Shown here piece after piece: positions 47,511 to 56,218 of a stretch of DNA of 64,000 nucleotides. Made by a program: the position numbers and the translations under genes. The notes below the pieces were generated by a model. It ran no database searches. It was not told where the DNA came from and saw nothing but the letters and a program-made list of their open reading frames with translations. The stretch is from Bifidobacterium catulorum (GTDB lineage: Bacteria; Actinomycetota; Actinomycetes; Actinomycetales; Bifidobacteriaceae): positions 42,018 through 106,017 of the forward strand of contig NZ_QFFN01000005.1 of assembly GCF_003129925.1 (NCBI RefSeq), read 5' to 3'. Each line of letters begins with the position of its first letter. Position 1 is the first letter of the stretch.

Positions 47511-49013
47511 TCACGAATCCTGTTTCGCGCCCTCCATGAACCGCAGCGTATCAGCCTGGTTGGCGTTGACGGCGTTGCGCTGGCCCACCGCCAGCGAGAA
47601 CGAGACGGAGCCGGCCGCCTCGTCTCCGCTTGCGGTCATGTCCAGCCGGTTGAGTTGCCGTCCGAACCCGTAGTTCAGGGTCACGTCGAGGCTGGTCAGT
47701 TCGGACGGGCCGGCCTCCCACGAGGCCAGGTCGTCCAACGCCTTGTCATACGAATAGTCGGGATTGTCCCGTTTGAACGTGTCCTCGACGTATTTCCGCA
47801 GGTCGGGATACGAGTCCTGATTACCCTGCCAGAACCGGGCGAACGCGCGGACAAGCTGTTCGACATCAAGCTGATAATGCAGTGTCGTCCCGCTGCCGGC
47901 ACGCGATGTCTCGTTGACGGGGAATACGGCGGCCTGTATGTCCTTGTTGTCGAGTTCCTTGACGAGGAATTGCGTAGCCGCCGCGCCCATCTGCTTTTTG
48001 ACGGTGTCGGACGGCTCGCCGGACGCCGTCGACGCCCCATCGGAACCATTGCCGGCGCCCGATGATCCGGAACCGTTGCCGGCGCTCTGATTGGTTGCGC
48101 ACTGTTCGGCAAAGACGCGGCCGGCGTTGTCGACGTCGAGCCTCCCCTTGCTGACCAGCGCGTTCTTGGCGGACACCCATGCGGGCCCGCAATCGAGGGA
48201 CGACAGCTGATCGCGGACGTCGTCCGGGGACGCATAATCGTAGTCGTCGCCGCTGGATACCGCATATGCGCCGCCGTACCACGCGAAACGGCCGGAATAG
48301 GATTCGGTTGTGTTGGTCACGGTGAATGTGGTGTCCGCCGACGAGGAGTCGGTGGTGTCGGCCAGCCGGAAGTATCCGTCCGCGGACAGGTTATTGGAGT
48401 CGCCATATGCGTCGTTCAGGGTGATCGAGGCCGTGTATTTCGCGCTTTTCAGACCGCTGAGGCTGTTGATGGCGTCGGCGGTGACCATGATGGGGTTGTT
48501 GCCATGCAGTCCGAGCATGATGGCGACGGTGTTGCGGTTCGGCACGATGACCACGCCCGATGCGACGACCACCGCCATGACGATGGCGACGATCAGGACG
48601 ATGAGCCTGTTGCGGCGGCGGGGATCAGCCGGCGACGACACGGATCGGGCGGCGGACGGGACCGCCTGCCCCATCGGGACCGCCTGCCCCATCGGGACCG
48701 CCGACCTCATCGGGACCGGAGGTATGGCAGAGGACGGTGCGATGCCGGCCGTCAGCGGCACGGGGACGGGATTCGACGCTTGCCGCACACCCGCATCACC
48801 GGCGTTTCCGGGCAATGGCACGGCGGGGATCGCGGGCACGCCGGATGTTCCAGGAGCCGAGGGGACGTGACCGCCCGGCAGCGACGCGGGCGAAGCCGCG
48901 GACGGCGACGCGCCGCCCTCCAGGGCCGCCCCGCACTGCGGGCAGAACCTGGCCTTCTCCCGGCATCGGGCCCCGCACTGCATGCAGAACCGTGGAGCGT
49001 TCCCCTCGTTCAT
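47511..49013 (-). CDS. Zinc-ribbon membrane protein with extracytoplasmic domain
   Basis: A 500-residue protein. A double zinc ribbon CMQCGARC...FCPQCGAAL (about residues 10-31) is followed by a Pro/Ala/Gly-rich linker with an exact MGQAVP duplication, one membrane helix (about 138-160), and a large outer domain rich in Ser, Thr and Asp. The outer part (SLSGLKSAKYTASITLNDAY) resembles lipoprotein-like domains that bind hydrophobic ligands, but I cannot assign it. This arrangement occurs in many bifidobacteria and firmicutes. It lies next to the surface protein gene on the same strand. Confidence 0.75.
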   Translation of the reverse strand: MNEGNAPRFCMQCGARCREKARFCPQCGAALEGGASPSAASPASLPGGHVPSAPGTSGVPAIPAVPLPGNAGDAGVRQASNPVPVPLTAGIAPSSAIPPVPMRSAVPMGQAVPMGQAVPSAARSVSSPADPRRRNRLIVLIVAIVMAVVVASGVVIVPNRNTVAIMLGLHGNNPIMVTADAINSLSGLKSAKYTASITLNDAYGDSNNLSADGYFRLADTTDSSSADTTFTVTNTTESYSGRFAWYGGAYAVSSGDDYDYASPDDVRDQLSSLDCGPAWVSAKNALVSKGRLDVDNAGRVFAEQCATNQSAGNGSGSSGAGNGSDGASTASGEPSDTVKKQMGAAATQFLVKELDNKDIQAAVFPVNETSRAGSGTTLHYQLDVEQLVRAFARFWQGNQDSYPDLRKYVEDTFKRDNPDYSYDKALDDLASWEAGPSELTSLDVTLNYGFGRQLNRLDMTASGDEAAGSVSFSLAVGQRNAVNANQADTLRFMEGAKQDS

Positions 49014-49135
49014 GATCCCCTCCCCTGTCACGGTTTCCCAACCGCCGTAATACATCCTTCCACGCCATATCCACATACAGCGTACCGGTATTTAACGCAC
49101 ACACCACCGGTTCGATAACCCCCGGTAAGCGCCCA

Positions 49136-49177
49136 CCGTCCTGAGCGAGCAAAACCATCCTTGTTCGCTCAGGACGG
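49136..49177 (-). terminator. Hairpin after the surface-protein gene
   Basis: A perfect 13-bp stem (CCGTCCTGAGCGA and complement) with a 16-base loop lies 12 bp beyond the stop codon. Confidence 0.6.
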
Positions 49178-49188
49178 CAGCGAGATCG

Positions 49189-51714
49189 TTACTCGGCGTC
49201 GTCGTTCATGCGGACGCGCGTGAAGACGCAGCCGGAACCGACGAGCGCGATGATGGCGAGCATACTGGCCGGCAGCGCCACGGCGGCACCGGTCGTCGCA
49301 AGGCCGTCCGACGCAGCTCCGTTCGCCCCGGCCACGGCCGTCTGCCGAGAGCCGTCGGCAGCTGAAGCGGTGCCGTCACGATATGCGGCGGCCTGCGCCG
49401 TTCCCGTTTCGGCACTCTTGCCGGCGCCCTGCTTCTTGGCCGCGGCGTCGGCCTTCTTCTTCACGGCGATTGCGGCATCCGCCTTCTTCTTGGCGGCTGC
49501 GGCCGCGTCGGCCTTCTTCCTCGCCTCGTCATCGGCTTTCTTGGCGGCAGCCTTGGCCGCGGCGAGCACCTTGTCGGCCTTGTCCTTGTTGGACTTGGCG
49601 GTCTGATAGTCGCCTTGGGCGTCTTTCAGGGCCTTCTCCGCGGAGGCGTCGGCCTGTTCGGCGTCGGCGAGCGCCTTGGCCGCGGCATCGGCCTTGGACC
49701 GGGCTTCGGCGAGCACGGCGTTCGCGGCGTCGAGGTTCTTCTTGGCCGTCGCCGGGTCGAGGGCGTCCTTGGCGTCCTGCGCCGTCCTCAAGCCACTGTT
49801 GGCCTTGTCCAAGGCGGTTCGGGCATCGGACTGCTTGCTCTTGGCGTCGGCGAGCACCTTGGCTGCAGCGTCCGCGGCTTGACTCGCGGACGCGGTATTC
49901 TCCTTGGCCTTGGCGAGCGCCTGTTCCTTGTCGGCGAGGATCTTCTTGGCCTGGTTGAGCGCGTCGACCTTGTCCTTGTTCGCGGCGATGGCGGCGTCGT
50001 AGGCCTTCTGCGCCGCGGCGAGCGCCTCGTTGGCCTGTCGCAGTTCCTCGTCGGCGGTTTTTCGCTCGGCGGCGGCGGACTCGGCCTTGGCTTGAGCCCT
50101 GTCGAGCGCATCGGCGGCCTCCTTGGCGGCGTCGGCCGCCTTGTTGGCCTTGGCGAGCGCTTCCTGATATACGGTGCCGGCGTTTTCGAGACCGTTCTTG
50201 TATTTGGCGAATTCGGCGACATACTGGTCGAGGCTTTCAAGCTTGCCGGTGTCTCCGTAGTCGAATCCGGGGTAGGACATGATTTGCACGGCCATGCCGA
50301 CTCCGGAGTCGTAGCCATAGCCGGAAATGGTGTTGTCACGCTCCACGATGTTGAGATAGTGCCCAGTACGCGCGAACAGCTCCGGATACTTGGTGAACAC
50401 CTCACCCAAGTCCATGTTCTCCAGTCCAGGGTACTGGCCGGAGGCCACGGCGGCGTCATACGTCTCCTTCTCCTGGTTGTACCAGAGCAGATACGGGTTG
50501 TCGCCCGCCTCCAGGTCCTGGCCGGAGGCCATGTTCTCCGCAAATCCGAAGATGCCGGCGTGGTCGTTCTTTTCCGCGTCGGCCTCGGCGTTGGACTGGG
50601 CTTCGGCCATATATAGGTCGGAGGTCTGCCATTCGGCCAGGCCGAGCTGCTTGCGGATCTCGTTGCCCTTCTGCATGGACTGGAGCGCGAGCCACATGTT
50701 CTTCAGGGAGGCCGCGTTCGAAGGGTCGGCGGGGTTGAGTCCGTCCTTCTGGGGGTTATAATTCGCATCGTCGAACACCTTCAGCGCGTCGGAGGAGCCG
50801 CGGGATTCGAAGAATCCGCGGGACCCCTTGTCGATCTGCGCCTGCGCGTTATCCGAAGCCTGCTTTTTGGCATCGGCGTCGCTTTTGGCCGACGAGGCCG
50901 CAGCGTCGGCCGACTGCTTGGAGGATTCCGCATCGGCTTTCTCGTTGTTGGCTTTGGTCTCCGCCGCGGCCTTTTCCGCCTGCTTCTTCTTGGAGGCCTC
51001 CTGAGCGGCCTGCGCGGCCTTGAGCTGCTGGGCCACGGAGTCCGGCACGCCGAGGTCCTTTTCCTTGTCCTGTACGTCCTTGGCCGCCTGGTCGCGCTCT
51101 GTCTGGGCGTTCTTCTGCACGGCCTCGGCCTGCTGCTTGACGGCGTTCGCATCGTCGGACTTCTTCTGCGCATCGGTCACGGCGGTGTTGGCGTCGGAAA
51201 GGTCGCTCTGCGCCTGCTTCACGGCTTTCTGTGCGTTGTCGACGGCCTGCTGGGCAGCCTGCTGCTTGGCGGGATCGTTGGCCGAATCGTAGTTGGCCTG
51301 CGCCTTGCTCTGAGCGCTGGAGGCATTGCCCAGATTCTGCTGGGCCTGGGCGTTTGCCTTCTGGGCGTTATCGACCGCGGAACCGGTCTGCCGCTTGTTC
51401 TGCTGGGCCTGGTTCAACGCGGCCTGCGCGTTGTCGAGCGCCTTGGCCGCGGCGTCGGCCTTGGCCTGCGCCTGCGGCACGCCTGTCGCCTGCTGGGCGA
51501 CGCTTACCGAACGCCTGGCGTCGTTGACGGTCTTGGACGCCGCTTCGATCTTGTCGTCGGGGGTGACCGCGGTGTCGTCGGCCATGGCCGCCATCGGCGA
51601 GGCGAGCGTGCCGACCGCGACCAGTGAGGCCATCGCACCCGCTCCGGCCTTGCTCATCGTGAACCTGCGGGCATCGCCAACGGGCGCTGCATGCTTGGGT
51701 GTCTTCCTGCTCAT
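49189..51714 (-). CDS. Coiled-coil surface protein with SEC10/PgrA-like CAP domain and LATTG anchor
   Basis: An 841-residue cell-wall protein. A signal peptide (about 1-45, ending PMAAMADD) leads into an Ala/Gln/Lys-rich coiled coil (about 60-290). A CAP/SCP-like domain follows at about 320-485, with GFAENMASGQDLEAG, LLWYNQEKETYD and ELFARTGHYLNIV. This matches the surface-exclusion (SEC10/PgrA) type. A second coiled coil (about 505-780) precedes the sorting signal LATTGAA, a hydrophobic stretch and a charged tail. LAxTG is the class E sortase motif. The start follows AAGGAG. It may mediate adhesion or cell contact (inference). Confidence 0.85.
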   Translation of the reverse strand: MSRKTPKHAAPVGDARRFTMSKAGAGAMASLVAVGTLASPMAAMADDTAVTPDDKIEAASKTVNDARRSVSVAQQATGVPQAQAKADAAAKALDNAQAALNQAQQNKRQTGSAVDNAQKANAQAQQNLGNASSAQSKAQANYDSANDPAKQQAAQQAVDNAQKAVKQAQSDLSDANTAVTDAQKKSDDANAVKQQAEAVQKNAQTERDQAAKDVQDKEKDLGVPDSVAQQLKAAQAAQEASKKKQAEKAAAETKANNEKADAESSKQSADAAASSAKSDADAKKQASDNAQAQIDKGSRGFFESRGSSDALKVFDDANYNPQKDGLNPADPSNAASLKNMWLALQSMQKGNEIRKQLGLAEWQTSDLYMAEAQSNAEADAEKNDHAGIFGFAENMASGQDLEAGDNPYLLWYNQEKETYDAAVASGQYPGLENMDLGEVFTKYPELFARTGHYLNIVERDNTISGYGYDSGVGMAVQIMSYPGFDYGDTGKLESLDQYVAEFAKYKNGLENAGTVYQEALAKANKAADAAKEAADALDRAQAKAESAAAERKTADEELRQANEALAAAQKAYDAAIAANKDKVDALNQAKKILADKEQALAKAKENTASASQAADAAAKVLADAKSKQSDARTALDKANSGLRTAQDAKDALDPATAKKNLDAANAVLAEARSKADAAAKALADAEQADASAEKALKDAQGDYQTAKSNKDKADKVLAAAKAAAKKADDEARKKADAAAAAKKKADAAIAVKKKADAAAKKQGAGKSAETGTAQAAAYRDGTASAADGSRQTAVAGANGAASDGLATTGAAVALPASMLAIIALVGSGCVFTRVRMNDDAE

Positions 51715-51937
51715 GATTTCCCATCTCCTTGGGGATGTCGTTTCCAACCGTCCGAGGCGGGACATCCTTATCGCATCGGACACCAATGGAAACAGGACAA
51801 ATTCCTCCGGCTCCAGGTTCCCGCTACGCCGATTCCCGCAAACCGTTGGAAACGCAGCCGACACTCCGAATATCACACACCCGGCGGCATTTTTGTCCGG
51901 TTTTCCATTTCAAGAAACGAAGGAAAGGAACCACACG

Positions 51938-52792
51938 ATGACGGCATCGGAACAGCATCCCCACGACTTGGAATCACATCGCGTCGGCATCCTGTCGTTC
52001 AACAGGAACGGCAGACCGGAATGTGCGCGGCGCAATCTCCGAAAGTTTCTCGAACGGTACTTCACCCGCCCCGAACTGCCGCTCCGCTACAGCGTGATGT
52101 TCTTCCGGCACCCTCGACGACTGGCGGATGGCAGATGGAACTGCGTCTGGCAGCAGCGGTTGCTGTACAGCGGCATCTTCGGCATACCCGGCATACCGAC
52201 GGAAGACACCTATGCCCCGGTGCAGACACAGTTCAACATCCTTCATCTGGCCGACTGGCTGAGATTCCGGAATCTGCGTCCGTCCCTCACGGTCAGCGCG
52301 CGTCCGGCATGGCCGGACATGCCGGATTCGCCGCTGACCACGCATATCGACAAGCTGTGGGATCTGATCGACCTCGAACAGGCAAGGGAAAACGACATCC
52401 TCACCGACGACCCCGACGAGGCCCAGCCGAATGTGATGGCCGTCATCGAACACACCACCGGCATGATCATTCCCGTGACCAACTGGACATTGTTGTGCTG
52501 TGAGAATCATGACGACTCCAGCATGACCATCAGCGTCATGCCGCACAGGAACCAGTACGAATACACCAGCCTGAACGATCACGAACGATATGACGACGAC
52601 CATTTCGAACCGCTTGGATTCGACGAAGCGCGGGCCCTGCGCGACATCGCCGTCTGGGAGAAGGCGCTGCGCCGGGAAATCGGCAGGATCCACTCCCCCG
52701 AATATCACGACCTTTCCGAAAACCTCAACCATCTCATTGAACAGGAGCAGCAGTATGTACTCGATGACGACAACGCCGACGACGCTGAGTAG
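51938..52792 (+). CDS. Hypothetical protein, first of an overlapping pair
   Basis: A 284-residue soluble protein that I do not recognise. It has no signal peptide or membrane helix. It is rich in Arg, Trp and Tyr in the first half (RRNLRKFLERYFTRPELPLR) and acidic at the end. The start is set by AGGAAAGGAA; the frame is open for 200 codons upstream, but that is the antisense of the surface-protein gene. The next gene overlaps its end by 38 bp, so they form one unit. Confidence 0.65.
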   Translation: MTASEQHPHDLESHRVGILSFNRNGRPECARRNLRKFLERYFTRPELPLRYSVMFFRHPRRLADGRWNCVWQQRLLYSGIFGIPGIPTEDTYAPVQTQFNILHLADWLRFRNLRPSLTVSARPAWPDMPDSPLTTHIDKLWDLIDLEQARENDILTDDPDEAQPNVMAVIEHTTGMIIPVTNWTLLCCENHDDSSMTISVMPHRNQYEYTSLNDHERYDDDHFEPLGFDEARALRDIAVWEKALRREIGRIHSPEYHDLSENLNHLIEQEQQYVLDDDNADDAE

Positions 52793-53198
52793 CATCGCAT
52801 CCGACACGGATACCGCCACGTTCGACGACGAGATCATCTATTACGATGACTTCGATTTCGACGACGATTCGATCCCTCCCACCAAGAAGGACGACGATGA
52901 CGGCGGCGACGACTTCCAGTGCGCGTATGAATGCTCGCTGCGGCCGGAGTTTTATATCAAGGCCTATGGCGAGTACGCCAACTACCGGCATCTGGAGACG
53001 TTCCACTACTGCACGCGCCATTACGCGCTGTGCGTGGGCTACCTTTCCGACATCATGTCGCAGCAGACCCCCGATTGCGAGCAACGGCGATACGTCGACC
53101 ATGGTCTGGTGCCACTGCGGTATCAGATCGTCGACTTCGGACGCATCGGCGAGACGCATACGGAAGACAACGACGAAACGCAGCCGAAGGGCGATTGA
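52755..53198 (+). CDS. Hypothetical acidic protein, second of the pair
   Basis: A 147-residue protein of unknown family. A very acidic stretch (residues about 23-55: many Asp with FDFDDDS and DDDDGGDD) precedes a compact region with several Cys, His and Tyr (HYCTRHYALCVGYLSD). The start ATG follows AGGAG inside the upstream gene. It converges, with no gap, on the metallopeptidase gene. Confidence 0.62.
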   Translation: MYSMTTTPTTLSSIASDTDTATFDDEIIYYDDFDFDDDSIPPTKKDDDDGGDDFQCAYECSLRPEFYIKAYGEYANYRHLETFHYCTRHYALCVGYLSDIMSQQTPDCEQRRYVDHGLVPLRYQIVDFGRIGETHTEDNDETQPKGD

Positions 53199-54086
53199 TC
53201 AACCGGCCGTTCCTCGAAGACCATCCTCGAAGACCATGAAGCACTGATAGCGCCCGCCGACCCGCTGGAAGCACATGCTCATGCGGGCGGGCGCACCGTC
53301 CCTCAGATCGACGGGAAGGTCGCCCGGCGTCAGGTCGAACCGTTCGGCCCGACGGGCGTGCCAAAGCAGGTATCGTTGGTCCATGTAGTCGTGGATCCGG
53401 TCGTAATACCGCGCGAGCGGCGTTTCCGGCTCATACGGCGGAAATCCTCCGGTCGTCACGCAGAACATCCCCTTCCATGCGCCGTAGACCGCGATCATCC
53501 CCGGATTCGGCATGATGTCGACAAGACGCTTGGCCACGCACGAGCGGGACGCCATGCTGTTCTCCGCAAGAGTACACGCCGCGTAGGCGTTGACTCCGCC
53601 GCATCGTTCGATGACGTCGGAGACCAGTGCGTCCGGCAGAAGCACCCGCGATGCAAACGCGTCGCAGGCCCGTTCCTCGAAATCAATGCCCGCTTCCGCG
53701 TCCTGCCCCAGCAGCGCGACGGCCAATCCCGGATCGGTCCGTTGAAGATAATGCCCCAGTTCATGCAGCAGACTGAAATACGTCCGGCTTTTCGCCCGAT
53801 AGCGAAACACCCTCAGCACCGGTCTTCCGTCGCCGGTCTCCATATGGCATGTCGCCGGGACCCCGTCGGGGCCCAATCGTCCGGAACCGTTCACGCCGTC
53901 ATCCACGAATTCGATGAGGACGTCATCACGCCACATATCCGCCACCCTCATGGGGTTCGTGCGGCAGATCTCCACAAGACCGGGATGTCTGGCATCAGCC
54001 ACGTCGATCATACGCCGGGCCTGTTTCACCACCTCGGGGGCGTTGGGATGGTCCATCCAGTACAGTCTTCCGCCAGGGGAAGTCAC
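53199..54086 (-). CDS. ImmA/IrrE-type metallopeptidase
   Basis: A 295-residue protein with the zinc-protease motif FSLLHELGHYLQRT (about residue 110), followed by the downstream acidic metal ligand region DFEERACDAFASRVLLP, as in ImmA/IrrE proteins. These cleave repressors or regulators on phage or mobile elements and in stress responses. The GTG start overlaps the preceding stop (GTGA), so it is coupled to the upstream gene, whose product is a plausible partner or target. Confidence 0.82.
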   Translation of the reverse strand: MTSPGGRLYWMDHPNAPEVVKQARRMIDVADARHPGLVEICRTNPMRVADMWRDDVLIEFVDDGVNGSGRLGPDGVPATCHMETGDGRPVLRVFRYRAKSRTYFSLLHELGHYLQRTDPGLAVALLGQDAEAGIDFEERACDAFASRVLLPDALVSDVIERCGGVNAYAACTLAENSMASRSCVAKRLVDIMPNPGMIAVYGAWKGMFCVTTGGFPPYEPETPLARYYDRIHDYMDQRYLLWHARRAERFDLTPGDLPVDLRDGAPARMSMCFQRVGGRYQCFMVFEDGLRGTAG

Positions 54087-55087
54087 ATCTCCCCCATTTC
54101 GGAGACGACCACGCGCAGTTGCCTGCGCCAACGTTCGCGACCGGACCCGCTGCGACGGGCCGCCAATCCGAATGCCGCCCTGGCCAATTCCATACGCGGG
54201 TCCTTTACTGCGCCGGAAACGTTCGGGGAATCATCATGATGCCGTTGGTCGATGACGTCGGCGGCCTCCCGCCACAACGGTTGTTCCACTTCCACCAGCA
54301 GATCGGCCGGCAGACGCGAATCATCGTCATCACCTGCGAGCACACCGATGTCCACGCCCGCAGCAGCGAGCCGGTTCTTCTGCGACTCGCTCAGCGCCCG
54401 TAATCCTCGGTATACGTCCAGCGCCTCGGACACGCTTAATCCGGCAATCGACGTAAGGGATTCCAGCATTCGTCGTCCGCCCGCCATATCTATGGCATTA
54501 CCGTCGGCGCCACCGCTCTTCGGCGTTTCATCCGACGTAGGCAATTCGGGAAGCCGGGACAGTTCATCATGCCAATGTCGCATGGTCTCGGCGAGTCGTT
54601 TCCTCTCGGTCACGGCGCTATCCAGGCTTTCCGGCTGCTTTCCGCGCGCCAAACCCGATATCCGTCCCTGCGTTTCAGGCGCGGAGCAAATGGCCTCCAT
54701 TATCCGTTCATCGAACGTTCCCAACGGTTTTTTCAATAGTCTGACCGGTATCCAGGCACGTAGCTTTGGCCAGGCCACCATACGCAGTCCCAACGAGGTG
54801 CGGCTTTTCGCGACGATCACGGAATCCCCCGTCTGCAAGGCAAGGTCCAGGCTCATCGGCACAATCTCAACCGCGCGGCAATCCTCACGAAGGTTCACGA
54901 CCAGCACGTGCGTGGCATCCAGACGCGTTTCGGCGACCCAAAGCTGCCCCACGCCCACGCCTTCGTCCAATAGACGGCTCCGCACCTCCGGATCCATGTA
55001 ATACCGTACGTTCTCCGGTATCGAAGAGGCTTTGGACCGGGTGGCTATATCCCGAATGAGACGCCGACGTTTCTCTTCATAGTCCAT
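54083..55087 (-). CDS. Hypothetical protein coupled to the metallopeptidase
   Basis: A 334-residue protein that I do not recognise. Residues 1-170 look like a compact alpha/beta domain (VGVGQLWVAETRLDATHVLV), with a helical, Ser/Asp-rich second half. GGAGG lies seven bases before the ATG. Its end overlaps the metallopeptidase start, and its start lies 2 bp after the preceding frame's stop, so three reading frames are tightly joined. Confidence 0.68.
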   Translation of the reverse strand: MDYEEKRRRLIRDIATRSKASSIPENVRYYMDPEVRSRLLDEGVGVGQLWVAETRLDATHVLVVNLREDCRAVEIVPMSLDLALQTGDSVIVAKSRTSLGLRMVAWPKLRAWIPVRLLKKPLGTFDERIMEAICSAPETQGRISGLARGKQPESLDSAVTERKRLAETMRHWHDELSRLPELPTSDETPKSGGADGNAIDMAGGRRMLESLTSIAGLSVSEALDVYRGLRALSESQKNRLAAAGVDIGVLAGDDDDSRLPADLLVEVEQPLWREAADVIDQRHHDDSPNVSGAVKDPRMELARAAFGLAARRSGSGRERWRRQLRVVVSEMGEM

Positions 55088-55088
55088 C

Positions 55089-55321
55089 TCAAGCCTCCAT
55101 TCCATCATGAATGTCGTCCTGCCGGTCCGGCCCGCCACCCGCATCATGTTCGCGGCCCATCTGCTGCACCGTGTCTTCAATGGCAAGGATATCGAATGGG
55201 TCCCGTGCCGCGTTCCGCGACCACGACCCCTGCAACCAGTCCGGGTCCGGCCCCTTCCACCCGCCGGCCGCATTTCCGACGCGTCGTTCGATGTCCTCAA
55301 CCGTTTCCCGGTCCCGCTTGC
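55089..55321 (-). CDS. Possible -1-frame continuation of the upstream gene
   Basis: About 77 codons without a usable start codon follow the stop at 55322, in the -1 frame of the upstream gene (LLSKRDRETVEDIERRVGNA to the end). The frame's stop is only 2 bp before the next gene's ATG, as expected if ribosomes really translate it. It is either the C-terminus of the upstream protein, reached by frameshifting, or the result of a mutation or base-call error. Confidence 0.4.
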
Positions 55322-56110
55322 TCAGCAGATAAGGGCATCGGTAAGCGTCAGGGACACCAGTTGGTTGAGCGTCAGACAGGCGTCCGCGGCCTTGAACACG
55401 CCTTCGAGCATGTTCTCCAACTGGCTTCTCGCCCCGATCTGCGGATCGCGCTTCGCACCCTCTTTCGGATAATACCGTTTGATGGGATACCGCAGGGTGA
55501 CGGATGCCAACGTCTGGAGATCGCCCTCGAAACGCACACGGGAGCCGTCGCGCAGACCCCATGTCTCACCGCCGAGTTCCTCCACCTGCACGAACCGTTC
55601 CGGGGAACGCTCCAGCCTTTTGCTCACGCGCTGCCGGAGCCTGCCCAAGGGGGTGGCGTTCAACCGGTTCTGCAGCCAATTGCCGATGCTTGTCGTCAGA
55701 TAGGGAACGAGGTCGTCGTCGCAGGATGCCTTGGTGAGCAGCATGACATCGAACGACTTGGAAGCGCCGTTCCGCCCGGAGTCGATCTTGTCCAGATAGA
55801 AATCATTGACCAGATCGAGAATCTGGCTGGCCGAATCGTCGGACCGTTCGTAGTCGAAGATGAGATTGAAGTATGAGTGGGCGACGAACTGGTGCCTCAT
55901 GATCTCGATGATGAGCGTGACACACCGCGTGCCGATGCCAGCGTTCATCAGCTCGGCATAGCAACCGCGGCTGAGTAGCCGAATCCGTTCCCGGTAGCTG
56001 CCACCCAACGCCCCTCCTTCCCGAAGCTGGGACAATTCTATATCCAAGCGGTCGATATCCGCACGGGAAAACACCCTCTTGCTGCCGTCGCCCTTGTTCT
56101 CGTTGTTCAT
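55322..56110 (-). CDS. Hypothetical protein, head of the metallopeptidase operon
   Basis: A 262-residue protein of unknown family, mostly helical, with Arg-rich segments (LGRLRQRVSKRLERSPERF). GAAGGAGG precedes its ATG. It is divergent from the membrane-protein gene at 56219, with 108 bp between. The neighbouring open frame at 55089-55321 suggests the protein is really about 340 residues long. Confidence 0.65.
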   Translation of the reverse strand: MNNENKGDGSKRVFSRADIDRLDIELSQLREGGALGGSYRERIRLLSRGCYAELMNAGIGTRCVTLIIEIMRHQFVAHSYFNLIFDYERSDDSASQILDLVNDFYLDKIDSGRNGASKSFDVMLLTKASCDDDLVPYLTTSIGNWLQNRLNATPLGRLRQRVSKRLERSPERFVQVEELGGETWGLRDGSRVRFEGDLQTLASVTLRYPIKRYYPKEGAKRDPQIGARSQLENMLEGVFKAADACLTLNQLVSLTLTDALIC

Positions 56111-56218
56111 AGACGTGTACCTCCTTCCCATAAGAACAAGACAAATCATCAGGAAACAGGGGGGGCTGATGGGTACGATAGGCGACGTCGGACGACACAG
56201 CGAATGGAGGGGGTCGTC

